A DNA stretch of 38,937 nt. Origin: Butyrivibrio sp. MC2013. GTDB taxonomy: Bacteria > Bacillota > Clostridia > Lachnospirales > Lachnospiraceae. Position numbers and translations under genes: made by a program. The stretch spans positions 1 through 38,937 of the forward strand of contig NZ_AUKE01000030.1 in NCBI RefSeq assembly GCF_000424585.1. The letters are read 5' to 3'. How positions within the stretch are numbered: the first letter of the stretch is position 1; every line of letters starts with the position of its first letter. Below are positions 7,263 to 15,897 of the stretch, in pieces. A model generated the notes under the pieces. That model saw nothing but the letters and a program-made list of their open reading frames with translations. It had not been told where the DNA came from and did no database searches.

Positions 7263-8099
7263 ATGTCTGATAAAGAGCTGATGCAAAAATATGAAGAGCT
7301 AAAAGATTACTTGAGGTCCCTGGGTAGCCTTGCTGTTGCCTTTTCAGGAGGGGTTGATTCTACATTTCTTCTCTATGCTGCAAAAGAGGCCCTTGGAGAT
7401 AATATGATGGCAGTGACTGCTACTGCCTCGTTTATCCCTGGGAGGGAGTCATCTGAAGCGGCGCAGTATTGCAAAGAGATGGGAATCAGGCAGGAGATGG
7501 CGAACATTGACAGTTCCTCTATAGAGGGCTTTGATGATAATCCTCCGGACAGGTGCTATATATGCAAGAAGGCCATCTTTCGTCTTTTTAAGGAAATGGC
7601 AGATAAGGCCGGGATGAAAGAGGTGGCTGAAGGCTCTAATCTTGATGATAACGGAGATTACAGACCGGGTCTTAAGGCTATCTCTGAGCTTTCTATTAAG
7701 AGTCCTCTTAGGGAAATAGGCTTTAGCAAGGAGGAGATACGCATACTATCCAAAAAGCTGGGAATACCTACCTGGAGTAAGCCATCCTATGCATGCCTTG
7801 CCAGCAGGTTCCCTTATGGGGAAAAGATCACCGGCGAGAAACTTGATATGGTAGATAAGGGTGAGCAGCTCCTTCTTGATATGGGCTTTCATCAGATGAG
7901 AGTACGTATCCATGGTAAGGTTGCCAGGATAGAGCTTGCGCCTGATGAATTTAGTCGTATGCTGGAAGTAGATGTCAGGGACAGAATTTATAATGGCTTT
8001 AGAGAGATAGGCTTTGAATATGTGAGCCTGGACCTTAAAGGCTACCGCACAGGAAGCATGAATGAGACACTTAAATTGAAAGACTGCAAGATGCCATGA
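7263..8099 (+). CDS. larE: LarE-type ATP-dependent sulfur transferase
   Basis: A 278-residue N-type ATP pyrophosphatase with the PP-loop SGGVDS (about residues 28-33), DRCYICKK, EGSNLDD, and KPSYACLASRFPYG, whose cysteine (C178) matches the sacrificial cysteine C176 of Lactobacillus plantarum LarE. LarE adenylates the carboxylates of P2CMN and donates sulfur to build the nickel-pincer cofactor of lactate racemase. The usual partners larB and larC are not in the window, so the role could be that or a related sulfur transfer. ATG 7263 is preferred because AGAGGAAG lies before it and homologues begin near here; a GTG at 7230 overlapping the msrA stop is possible and adds 11 residues. Confidence 0.87.
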   Translation: MSDKELMQKYEELKDYLRSLGSLAVAFSGGVDSTFLLYAAKEALGDNMMAVTATASFIPGRESSEAAQYCKEMGIRQEMANIDSSSIEGFDDNPPDRCYICKKAIFRLFKEMADKAGMKEVAEGSNLDDNGDYRPGLKAISELSIKSPLREIGFSKEEIRILSKKLGIPTWSKPSYACLASRFPYGEKITGEKLDMVDKGEQLLLDMGFHQMRVRIHGKVARIELAPDEFSRMLEVDVRDRIYNGFREIGFEYVSLDLKGYRTGSMNETLKLKDCKMP

Positions 8100-8188
8100 T
8101 TCTTATAGGTGATTGGAATGGTTTTTTGATGTTGTTATATGACAGTTAATGAGATGATAAATTGACGTTTTATAGGGAGGAGAAAATA

Positions 8189-9340
8189 ATGGGTTGGAAT
8201 GAAGTTTTAGGCTTTATTGAGGATAAGTGGGTGATCATCAGTGCAATTGTAGCTGCAGTAGTGCCTGTAATGTCGTTGATTCCAAGATATGTGAGAGCAT
8301 TAAATAAAAGTAGGATAGAATTATTGCTATCTGGTGAAGACGAGATTTTAAAAAATGGTATAGCTTCTTTTGTGGTTATGACTATGGTTATTGGATTGAG
8401 TCATGCTTTTGCAGTAAATATGAGTTTGATCATCGGGAAGAATGATGATACTAATTTGTTTATAATTTGTTTAATGTGTGGTCTTACATTTCTGTGGATG
8501 ATAATAAATTCAATAGTGGTTTGGATATATGGCAAGACAATAAAAGCTAAAAACAGTAACTCTGTTAATCGAGATATTAAAGAAATTAGAAAATTGCTGT
8601 CTCCATTAAAGGATCGTGTGATATTTCTATCAAAAATAATATTAGGGAAAGCTTCAAATGTGTGGTCATGGATTGTTTCGATAAGTTTAAAGATTGGGCA
8701 TGCATTGTCCAGTATTCCTCTTGTTAAGTACGTATTTAAAGTTATCTATTTCTTGGGAAGGTGGACCATTATAATTATTGCCAGGTTAACTAAACTGCTT
8801 GTACTGATTTTTAAGGTTTCCTTTAAATTTTTTATTGGATATGACAAGTGTCGAGATCTCGATAATAATAATTTGCTTATGAAAAGACAAAAAGCAATAA
8901 ATCGTTTAAATGATACATTGTTTGTCTTGTGTATGCTTATTTTTATGGCCATAACAACATATATGTTTTCGTCAAAAAATGTCATTATTATTAAGTTGTG
9001 GATGAAAGTTGTCATAATTGTTACAATGTCCATTTTTGAGGTTGTTTTATCTAAGATATTATTACATGAGAATGAACGTGGTAAATTTGGAATCAGATTA
9101 GAAATGAATAGCCAAGAGCCATTATATATATATTCAAGGCTAAATGACGATCTGCTGTATTGCGGCGATAGAATAAATCAATATAAGGCTAAATGTAGAT
9201 TGATAAAGTTTGAGTCATTGCTTGAAAATGATTCTTTGTTATCTATGGAATTAAAGGAAATATCTGAAGATGTTGAAACAACAAATAGCGTTGTTGATAG
9301 AGTTGCTTGTTTTCAGACGGCAAAGGATCATACATCATAA
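8189..9340 (+). CDS. Multi-pass membrane protein of unknown function
   Basis: I do not recognise a family. The 383-residue product has about six or seven hydrophobic segments: residues 12-34, 50-75, 90-115, one or two in about 155-215, and two in about 235-285. A soluble C-terminal tail of about 90 residues follows, with an acidic end (LKEISEDVETT). ATG 8189 follows GGGAGGAG at the right distance. The gene is clearly richer in A and T than msrA-larE before it and the MBL and copper genes after it, and uses AT-ending codons heavily, which suggests recent acquisition. It stands alone with no obvious partner. Confidence 0.7.
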   Translation: MGWNEVLGFIEDKWVIISAIVAAVVPVMSLIPRYVRALNKSRIELLLSGEDEILKNGIASFVVMTMVIGLSHAFAVNMSLIIGKNDDTNLFIICLMCGLTFLWMIINSIVVWIYGKTIKAKNSNSVNRDIKEIRKLLSPLKDRVIFLSKIILGKASNVWSWIVSISLKIGHALSSIPLVKYVFKVIYFLGRWTIIIIARLTKLLVLIFKVSFKFFIGYDKCRDLDNNNLLMKRQKAINRLNDTLFVLCMLIFMAITTYMFSSKNVIIIKLWMKVVIIVTMSIFEVVLSKILLHENERGKFGIRLEMNSQEPLYIYSRLNDDLLYCGDRINQYKAKCRLIKFESLLENDSLLSMELKEISEDVETTNSVVDRVACFQTAKDHTS

Positions 9341-9422
9341 CAGATATTTCAATGGGTATTATCTGTGCCTTAAAGGTGTCACATTTAATCGTGGAAATGT
9401 TTAACAAAGAAGGTGATGCATC

Positions 9423-10298
9423 ATGAAGATTATTAATCTGATCGAGAATACAGAAGGTGCAGCAGGCTGCTCGGCAGCTCATGGTTTGTCATTTTACATA
9501 GAGACCCCTATGCACAGGCTTCTCATGGACCTCGGGCCTTCATCGGCTACTCTTGATAATGCTGTAGCTCTTGGCATTGATCTGTCTAATGTGGATACAG
9601 TGATCCTCAGCCACGGACATTATGATCATTCCGGCGGTATCATGCCCTTTGCAGAGGTTAATGACCGGGCTGTCATATACATGCAGAGATCAGCCCTCGG
9701 GGAATATTATTCTGTACATGTAGAGGAAACACAGGACTCTAAAACTAATGATCATAACTATACTGATGAGCATCTGTCTGCTAGTTGTAGATATATAGGC
9801 ATAGATAAGTCTATAGCTGAGCTTAAAGGGCTTAGACTCCTTGACGGCGACTACAGGATAGATGATGAACTATCAGTATTTGTGATAGATGAGAGAGTAG
9901 AGGATATCCCTTTTACCAATGCCAGACTGAAGGTGAAGAGAGGTGACATCTATGAGCAGGACGATTTCTCACATGAAGAGGCCCTGGTCATAAGCGCTGA
10001 AGGCAAGAATATCCTCCTGTCAGGCTGTGCTCATAATGGTATGATAAATATACTGGAAGTATATAGGCGCAAATACGGTGGAGATCCTGATATAGCCATA
10101 AGCGGTTTCCACCTGGTCAAGAAAAGCGAATATACAGGATCAGAGCTCTCTGAGATAAGGAACATTGCAGAGAGACTGATGAAATATAATACAAAGTTTT
10201 ATACCTGCCATTGTACCGGGCTGATCGCCTTTGACATTATGAGAGAAATAATGGGTGATAAGCTGGACTATATCCATACAGGTGGCAGGATATTTTAG
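9423..10298 (+). CDS. MBL-fold metallohydrolase, COG1237 type
   Basis: The 291-residue protein carries the metallo-beta-lactamase signature SHGHYDHSGG (H64, H66, D68, H69), a later metal histidine in LSGCAHNG, and ISGFHL. The C-terminal FYTCHCTG...YIHTGGRIF is characteristic of the COG1237 branch. That branch includes archaeal enzymes annotated as dihydropterin-ribofuranosyl-aminobenzene phosphate synthases; the reaction in Firmicutes is not established. There is no signal peptide. GAAGGTG precedes the ATG. It is followed by the copper-regulated promoter and is not part of that unit. Confidence 0.85.
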   Translation: MKIINLIENTEGAAGCSAAHGLSFYIETPMHRLLMDLGPSSATLDNAVALGIDLSNVDTVILSHGHYDHSGGIMPFAEVNDRAVIYMQRSALGEYYSVHVEETQDSKTNDHNYTDEHLSASCRYIGIDKSIAELKGLRLLDGDYRIDDELSVFVIDERVEDIPFTNARLKVKRGDIYEQDDFSHEEALVISAEGKNILLSGCAHNGMINILEVYRRKYGGDPDIAISGFHLVKKSEYTGSELSEIRNIAERLMKYNTKFYTCHCTGLIAFDIMREIMGDKLDYIHTGGRIF

Positions 10299-10380
10299 CT
10301 GCAAAAGAAATGCTCATAACTTTAAAGGCCCTAAAGATCATAAAGGGTTCTGATTGCATTGCATGTCCGAAAATTCTTGC

Positions 10381-10409
10381 TTGACATATACCCCTCTGGG
10401 GTATATTAT
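10381..10409 (+). promoter_or_regulatory. Copper-regulated promoter with embedded CsoR operator 1
   Basis: TTGACA (10381-10386) and TATTAT (10404-10409) are separated by exactly 17 bases. The spacer is a palindrome: ATATACCCC-TCT-GGGGTATAT (10386-10406) overlaps both hexamers. TACCCC...GGGGTA is the form of CsoR-family operators. A repressor bound here would block RNA polymerase directly. The csoR and copA genes follow. Confidence 0.85.
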
Positions 10410-10421
10410 TTTGCTACAAGA

Positions 10422-10440
10422 TATACCCCGCAGGGGTATA
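10422..10440 (+). promoter_or_regulatory. CsoR operator 2
   Basis: TATACCCC-GCA-GGGGTATA is a 19-base palindrome almost identical in arms to operator 1, with a centre-to-centre distance of 35 bases. It lies just downstream of the predicted start of transcription, so the two sites bracket initiation. Confidence 0.8.
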
Positions 10441-10552
10441 CTCGTGCTATATGATATGAATCTTTGAGAGAAGATATTTACATTGAGATATCTTTTTGAA
10501 GGTGCATATTGAAACTGATAAATATTGCCGCCGGATAATAGGAGGTTAAGAC

Positions 10553-10897
10553 ATGGCTGAGAACTGCCAGGATTATGATATGAATAAAGATGATGCTGAC
10601 CAGTGTCCCTACTGCTCAGGTAAGCACAAGGAGCGAGATGAGAAATATAAGAGAGATCTGATGAACAGGCTAAAGCGTATTGAGGGCCAGGTCAGAGGTG
10701 TAGAGGGAATGCTGGAAAATGGAGCCTACTGCACAGATGTACTCATACAGGTATCCGCCATCACTTCTGCTCTTAACAGCTTTAACAAGGCTCTGCTGGC
10801 AGATCATATGAAGACCTGTGTGGCGGAGAATATCAGAAATGGCAATGACGAAGTAATAGATGAGCTTGTACTGACCCTTCAGAAGCTCATGAAGTGA
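10553..10897 (+). CDS. csoR: CsoR-type copper-sensing repressor
   Basis: A 114-residue DUF156 (CsoR/FrmR) protein. The core NRLKRIEGQVRGVEGML is the DNA-contacting helix, and the Cu(I) ligands are all present: C60 (GAYCTD), H85 and C89 (ADHMKTC), the Cys-His-Cys set known from Mycobacterium CsoR. The first 28 residues are an extension with a CPYC pair that could be an extra metal site. Family members are all-helical tetramers that leave DNA when Cu(I) binds. The neighbouring palindromes and copA support copper rather than nickel or formaldehyde. A strong AGGAGGT precedes ATG 10553. The copA start is 64 bases downstream. Confidence 0.93.
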   Translation: MAENCQDYDMNKDDADQCPYCSGKHKERDEKYKRDLMNRLKRIEGQVRGVEGMLENGAYCTDVLIQVSAITSALNSFNKALLADHMKTCVAENIRNGNDEVIDELVLTLQKLMK

Positions 10898-10961
10898 TAG
10901 ATGAGCCGGTGATAATGTTACACAAGCTCATGAAATGATATGTCTGATAAAGGTGAGATAT

Positions 10962-13580
10962 ATGGAACAATATAATGTAACAGGAATGAGCTGTGCTGCC
11001 TGCCAGGCCACAGTAGAAAAGGCAGTTAATAAGGTTGACGGTGTTAAGAGCTGTTCAGTGAGCCTTCTTACCAATTCCATGGGAGTAGAAGGTGATGCGA
11101 ATCCTGCAGATATCATAAGAGCCATAGAGTCAGCAGGCTATGGTGCCAGTCTAAAGGGTGCTAAGGCTCACGGAACTACTACCGCCATTGAGGGAGGGGA
11201 TCCTCTAAAGGATACCGAGACACCAAGGATGAGGAAGAGGCTTATAGCATCTATAGTGCTCCTCATACCACTCTTGTATGTGACCATGGGACATATGCTC
11301 TTTGCCTGGCCTCTTCCTTCTTTTCTTGATGGCAATCATATGGCCATGGGACTATATGAGCTTCTCATATCAGCTATGGTCATGGTGATCAATCAGAAGT
11401 TTTTTATAAGCGGCTTTAAGGGACTCATTCGCAGAGCTCCCAATATGGATACACTGGTGGCTCTGGGAGCTACGGCTTCTTTTAGCTACAGTGTATTTGC
11501 CCTTTTTGCTATGTCATCTGCTGTCCTTGAGGGTGACAGCGCTGCAGTAAGCTATTATATGGACCAGTTCTACTTTGAATCCGCGGCTATGATACTGACT
11601 CTGATCACTCTGGGCAAGATGCTTGAAGCCAGGTCCAAGGGCAAGACTACAGACGCTCTTAAGTCTCTGATGAAGCTGGCTCCGGGGACCGCTACCCTTA
11701 AGAGAGATGGCAGTGAGATAGAAGTGCCCATTGAAGAAGTAAGAGTAGGCGATCTCTTCATAGTGCGTCCCGGTGACAGCATACCCGTAGACGGTTATGT
11801 CATAGAGGGAGAGAGCGCTGTAAATGAAGCAGCTCTCACAGGAGAGAGCGTACCCGTAGATAAAACTGTGGGAGACAGAGTCTCTGCAGCTACTGTCAAC
11901 AGTTCAGGCTATATGGTATGTGAGGCATCCGCTGTGGGCGAGGATACTACCCTTGCTGCTATTATCCGTATGGTAAGTGATGCCGCAGCTACCAAGGCCC
12001 CCATTGCCAAGATCGCTGACAGGGTATCAGGCATATTTGTACCTGCAGTCATTATCATAGCTCTTATTACCTTTGCTATATGGATGCTTGTTGGCCAGAC
12101 ATTTCCTTATGCCATGGCAAGAGCTGTATCAGTGCTGGTCATCAGCTGCCCCTGTGCGCTGGGCCTTGCAACGCCTGTAGCTATCATGGTGGGCAATGGA
12201 GTGGCTGCCAGGACAGGCATATTATTCAAGACAGCTCAGTCTCTGGAGCAGGCAGGTAAGACCAGAATCATGGCTCTGGACAAGACAGGTACCATTACCA
12301 GCGGCGAGATGCAGGTAACTGATATCATCCCCGTAGGAGATATCAGTGAAACCAGAGTCCTCACAATGGCATATGCTCTTGAGAGTAAGAGTGAACATCC
12401 CATATCAGGAGCTATAGTCAAATATGCCATGGATAAGGGAATAGAGCTTAGTCAGACCAGTGATTTTGAAGTGGCATCGGGTAACGGTCTTAAGGCCAGA
12501 CTAGACGGCCATGAGATCATAGCAGGTAATGAGGCATATGTCTCAAAATATATAGATGCCGTTGATATCCTTGAAGAAAAGGCAGCAGGCGGTTCTCGTG
12601 ATATATCAGGCACGGACGCCGGCTCCGGATCAGAGTTATCCCGTCAGATAAAGGCTCTGGCCCGGGAGGGCAAGACCCCTATCCTCCTTGCTATGGACAA
12701 AAAGATCATAGGTATCATAGCAGTAGCTGATACTATCAAGGAAGATTCCAAAGAAGCTATAGACAGCCTAAAGGCTATGGGTATACATACTGTCATGCTC
12801 ACAGGCGACAATGAGATAACAGCCAGGGCTATTGCTGATAAAGTAGGCGTGGACGAGGTTGTGGCTTCTGTAAAGCCGGACGGCAAGGAAGCTGTTATCA
12901 AGGAGCTGATGCAGCACGGCGAAGTAACTATGGTGGGAGATGGCATAAATGATGCTCCTGCCCTTACAAGAGCTGATATGGGCATAGCTATCGGCGCAGG
13001 TACCGATATAGCCATAGATGCTGCAGATGTAGTGCTCATGAAGAGCAGCCTTATGGATCTGGCAGCTGCTATCAGAATATCCAGAGCTACACTCAGGAAT
13101 ATCAAGGAGAATTTGTTCTGGGCGTTCTTTTACAACATCATAGGCATCCCCCTTGCGGCGGGAGCTTATGTGGCAGTCTTTGGATGGACCTTGAATCCCA
13201 TGTTCGGCGCTGCAGCCATGGGGCTATCCAGCTTCTGCGTGGTATCCAATGCCCTGAGGCTGGGTCTTATCAAGGTATATGATAAGAGAAGAGACAGGAT
13301 GATAAAGGATCCCGTAAAGGGAGATCTGATCATAAATACAGTTGATGATTCAAAAGGAAAGGAAGACAAAGAAATGAAGATCACAGTAAAAGGTATGATG
13401 TGCGCACATTGCGAGGCTCATGTTAAGAAGGCTCTTGAAGCCATTGACGGTATTGAGAGTGCCAGCGCAAACCATGAGGAAAACCTGGTAACTATTGACG
13501 CCGCCGGTGATGTAGATGAGAGCCTTATAAAGGCTGCTGTTGAAGAAGCCGGCTATGAATATGCAGGTATCATTGACTAA
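10962..13580 (+). CDS. copA: Copper-exporting P1B-type ATPase with N- and C-terminal metal domains
   Basis: The 872-residue pump has an N-terminal HMA domain (GMSCAAC, C11 and C14), membrane helices, the actuator motif LTGES (about residue 292), the ion-path motif CPC (C396-C398), phosphorylation site D440 in DKTGT, SEHP, and GDGINDAP (about 660). These define the Cu(I) class P1B-1. A second HMA domain (GMMCAHC, C814 and C817) is fused after the last helices through a charged linker. CopA moves Cu(I) out of the cytoplasm using ATP. ATG 10962 is chosen because AAGGTGAG precedes it and the HMA domain begins at once; an upstream start at 10935 has no ribosome site. It is co-transcribed with csoR. 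Confidence 0.94.
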   Translation: MEQYNVTGMSCAACQATVEKAVNKVDGVKSCSVSLLTNSMGVEGDANPADIIRAIESAGYGASLKGAKAHGTTTAIEGGDPLKDTETPRMRKRLIASIVLLIPLLYVTMGHMLFAWPLPSFLDGNHMAMGLYELLISAMVMVINQKFFISGFKGLIRRAPNMDTLVALGATASFSYSVFALFAMSSAVLEGDSAAVSYYMDQFYFESAAMILTLITLGKMLEARSKGKTTDALKSLMKLAPGTATLKRDGSEIEVPIEEVRVGDLFIVRPGDSIPVDGYVIEGESAVNEAALTGESVPVDKTVGDRVSAATVNSSGYMVCEASAVGEDTTLAAIIRMVSDAAATKAPIAKIADRVSGIFVPAVIIIALITFAIWMLVGQTFPYAMARAVSVLVISCPCALGLATPVAIMVGNGVAARTGILFKTAQSLEQAGKTRIMALDKTGTITSGEMQVTDIIPVGDISETRVLTMAYALESKSEHPISGAIVKYAMDKGIELSQTSDFEVASGNGLKARLDGHEIIAGNEAYVSKYIDAVDILEEKAAGGSRDISGTDAGSGSELSRQIKALAREGKTPILLAMDKKIIGIIAVADTIKEDSKEAIDSLKAMGIHTVMLTGDNEITARAIADKVGVDEVVASVKPDGKEAVIKELMQHGEVTMVGDGINDAPALTRADMGIAIGAGTDIAIDAADVVLMKSSLMDLAAAIRISRATLRNIKENLFWAFFYNIIGIPLAAGAYVAVFGWTLNPMFGAAAMGLSSFCVVSNALRLGLIKVYDKRRDRMIKDPVKGDLIINTVDDSKGKEDKEMKITVKGMMCAHCEAHVKKALEAIDGIESASANHEENLVTIDAAGDVDESLIKAAVEEAGYEYAGIID
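13374..13580 (+). other. Possible internal translation start giving a free CopZ-like chaperone
   Basis: Inside copA, in the same frame, an ATG at 13374 follows AAAAGGAAAGGAAG by a workable distance. It would yield a 68-residue protein beginning [13 protein letters not shown], the size and layout of stand-alone CopZ copper chaperones. E. coli also makes a chaperone from copA, there by frameshifting, so a dual product is plausible. The domain itself is certain; separate expression is an inference. Confidence 0.4.
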
Positions 13581-13627
13581 AACAGGGAATATCAGTCCAT
13601 CAAATAATTCAAAATGATTCTTTTTTT

Positions 13628-13670
13628 AAAAGCCTTCTGTGTCGATAAATAAACATGGAAGGCTTTTATT
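13628..13670 (+). terminator. Terminator after copA
   Basis: A 10-bp perfect stem AAAAGCCTTC (13628-13637) and GAAGGCTTTT (13658-13667) with a 20-base loop is flanked by T runs on both sides. It closes the copper unit before the signalling operon. Confidence 0.75.
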
Positions 13671-13714
13671 GTATCTAATGATCCGCTGATCATAGAGGAA
13701 AGGAGAGCAGATCA

Positions 13715-15883
13715 TTGAGGGATCATTTCCTGAAAAATCATGAGGGCAATATCCTTCGAGTGATATCTATTGTACTGGGTATCACTTTTAATACTGTGCT
13801 TTCTTATCTTTCGTATCAGCTCAGTCTCCCGGTGCGCTTTGACAGTATAGCTACGGTCATAGTAACGTCCATGGGAGGCCTCTATTCCGGTATTGCGACA
13901 GCTGTGTTGACAGGCTTACTTTCGACCCTTTTTAACAAGGAGGCTGTTTATTTTGGCATAGTCGGAGTGTTATTCGTTATTCTGACATTCTCTCTGACCA
14001 GCAAAAAGCTCCTGAATAAGCCCGGTTATATAATTGGCTATATTGTCTGTGCAGGCTTTATCAGCGGTATCAGTTCATCCTTCGTACAGTGGCGGCTCTA
14101 TATGGGAGAGGGAGATGCATATGTTGTTGATACTGCATTTGCCATGTCGGACGCAACGGGACTTCCATATATTATCTCATTTGTTTTTTCTAACATACTG
14201 GTCAATCTGGGTGACAAAGGATTATGTATCCTCATTGCCCTTTTGATACTTCATTACATTCCGGAAAAAATACAGATTCTGATACGGAACAGTGGATGGA
14301 GGCAGAAGCCATTAACAGGTGAAGAGGTCAAGCTCTTTTCTATTACTGAGCACAAGGTGAGATTTTCCTTGAGATTCAGGACTATGCTCATCCAATTGTG
14401 GACTATGCTGCTCCTGGTGGTGATGATGGGCTTTGTGGGAATCAGACTGTATTTTGAAAATGCTATCAGTGAAAAGACTGAGATAGCAAGAAATGCGGTC
14501 ATCTTTGCATCTACTCTCATCGACCCTGACAGGATTGATGAGTATATGGAAATAGGAGAGATCACACCCGGCTACAAAGAGACAGAGGATATGCTCTATC
14601 ACATCAGAGATGCGGCAGCAGGCGTGGAATATCTTTATGTCTTTCAGGTCAAAGAAAAGGGCATGACCTATATTTTTGATCTTGATTCGGGAACGGATTA
14701 TGAAGAATATACTGCCCAGGGGGATGAGGTTGGATATGACCCCGGGACATTTACGCCTATTGATGAAGAACTGATTCCTTATCTGGATGATCTACTTAAT
14801 GGCAGGGAGCTGCCTGCAATAGAATCCAGGACAGCTTTTAACTGGTTTGTATCTACCTACTATCCCGTGATAGATGACAGTGGTAAATGCGTATGCTACT
14901 GCGGAGCTGATGCTTCTATTGACTATATATCAGATTACCTGCTCAATTTTGTGCTCCATGTTTTCTGGATCATGCTGGGGATCATAGCGATGATCCTGAC
15001 TTATGGTATCAGAGCGATAGACTATTTTCTCGTATTTCCTATATATGGCATGGTGAGTCGGATGATGGATCTCACACAGTCGGTGGGTAACCAAAGCAAA
15101 TCCGACGAGGCTGTTAAAAAGCTTCGTAAGCTTGATATCCATACCGGAGATGAGATAGAGAAGCTATATGACGAGATATGCAGTTTTGCCATGCATGGTT
15201 CTGAAGCTATGCGCAGTATCAGGCGCTATTCCAATGATACTCTTAAAATGCAGGATGGCCTCATCATGACAATGGCAGATATGGTGGAGAACAGGGATAG
15301 TGATTCCCTCTATCACATCCAGAAGACTTCTGCTTATGTGAAGATCATATTGGAGAGCCTCTACAAAAAAGGCTATTATGCCGAGAAGATCAGCCAAAAG
15401 TATATAGATGATGTAGTCAGGAGTGCGCCGCTTCACGATATAGGCAAGATAAGGGTGCCTGATCAAATACTTCAGAAAAAGCACAAGCTTGGTGAAGAGG
15501 AAAACGAGATATTACGTGCTCATACCACGGCAGGTAAGGAGATATTGGAGAAGGCTATTGATGCAATAGGTGAAGCTGATTATCTCAAGGAAGCAAGGAA
15601 TATGGCTGCCTATCATCATGAACACTGGGATGGCAATGGCTATCCTGAGGGACTTCACGGTCAGGTGATCCCTTTGTCTGCCAGGGTTATGGCTGTTGCA
15701 GACAGGCTAGATACCTTGACATCTGTAAGGCAGGGCAAGAAGCTCTGCACTTTAGAGGAGGCTCTTTCAAATATAAAGGAGCTCTCGGGCAGCAGGTTTG
15801 ACCCAAAGATTGTGGAAGCGGCCCTGGATGCCGCACCGGAACTTGAGATCATTCTCAACAAATACAAGGATATGAGTTTATAG
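13715..15883 (+). CDS. Membrane HD-GYP phosphodiesterase with extracellular sensor
   Basis: The 722-residue protein has three parts. Residues 1-200 hold five or six membrane helices resembling an ECF-S/5TM ligand-binding bundle (PVRFDSIATVIV, GGLYSGIATAV). A helix near 225-245, an outside domain (about 246-405, Cache-like) and a helix near 411-436 form a second sensor. The C-terminal HD-GYP domain is complete: HDIGKIRVPD (H574, D575), LRAHTTAG, YHHEHWDGNGYPEGL (H634, H635) and VADRLDTLTSVR. HD-GYP enzymes hydrolyse c-di-GMP, some also cGAMP. All metal ligands are present, so activity is expected. The start is TTG 13715, 9 bases after AAAGGAG. First gene of a four-gene signalling operon; the next starts 14 bases later. 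Confidence 0.88.
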   Translation: MRDHFLKNHEGNILRVISIVLGITFNTVLSYLSYQLSLPVRFDSIATVIVTSMGGLYSGIATAVLTGLLSTLFNKEAVYFGIVGVLFVILTFSLTSKKLLNKPGYIIGYIVCAGFISGISSSFVQWRLYMGEGDAYVVDTAFAMSDATGLPYIISFVFSNILVNLGDKGLCILIALLILHYIPEKIQILIRNSGWRQKPLTGEEVKLFSITEHKVRFSLRFRTMLIQLWTMLLLVVMMGFVGIRLYFENAISEKTEIARNAVIFASTLIDPDRIDEYMEIGEITPGYKETEDMLYHIRDAAAGVEYLYVFQVKEKGMTYIFDLDSGTDYEEYTAQGDEVGYDPGTFTPIDEELIPYLDDLLNGRELPAIESRTAFNWFVSTYYPVIDDSGKCVCYCGADASIDYISDYLLNFVLHVFWIMLGIIAMILTYGIRAIDYFLVFPIYGMVSRMMDLTQSVGNQSKSDEAVKKLRKLDIHTGDEIEKLYDEICSFAMHGSEAMRSIRRYSNDTLKMQDGLIMTMADMVENRDSDSLYHIQKTSAYVKIILESLYKKGYYAEKISQKYIDDVVRSAPLHDIGKIRVPDQILQKKHKLGEEENEILRAHTTAGKEILEKAIDAIGEADYLKEARNMAAYHHEHWDGNGYPEGLHGQVIPLSARVMAVADRLDTLTSVRQGKKLCTLEEALSNIKELSGSRFDPKIVEAALDAAPELEIILNKYKDMSL

Positions 15884-15897
15884 CTTGGAGGATATTG

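Noticed and set aside
12644..13105. Long open frame on the minus strand (153 codons) inside copA
   Set aside because: It lies wholly within the P-type ATPase frame, which has all family motifs; the minus-strand product has no recognisable motif and no ribosome site.
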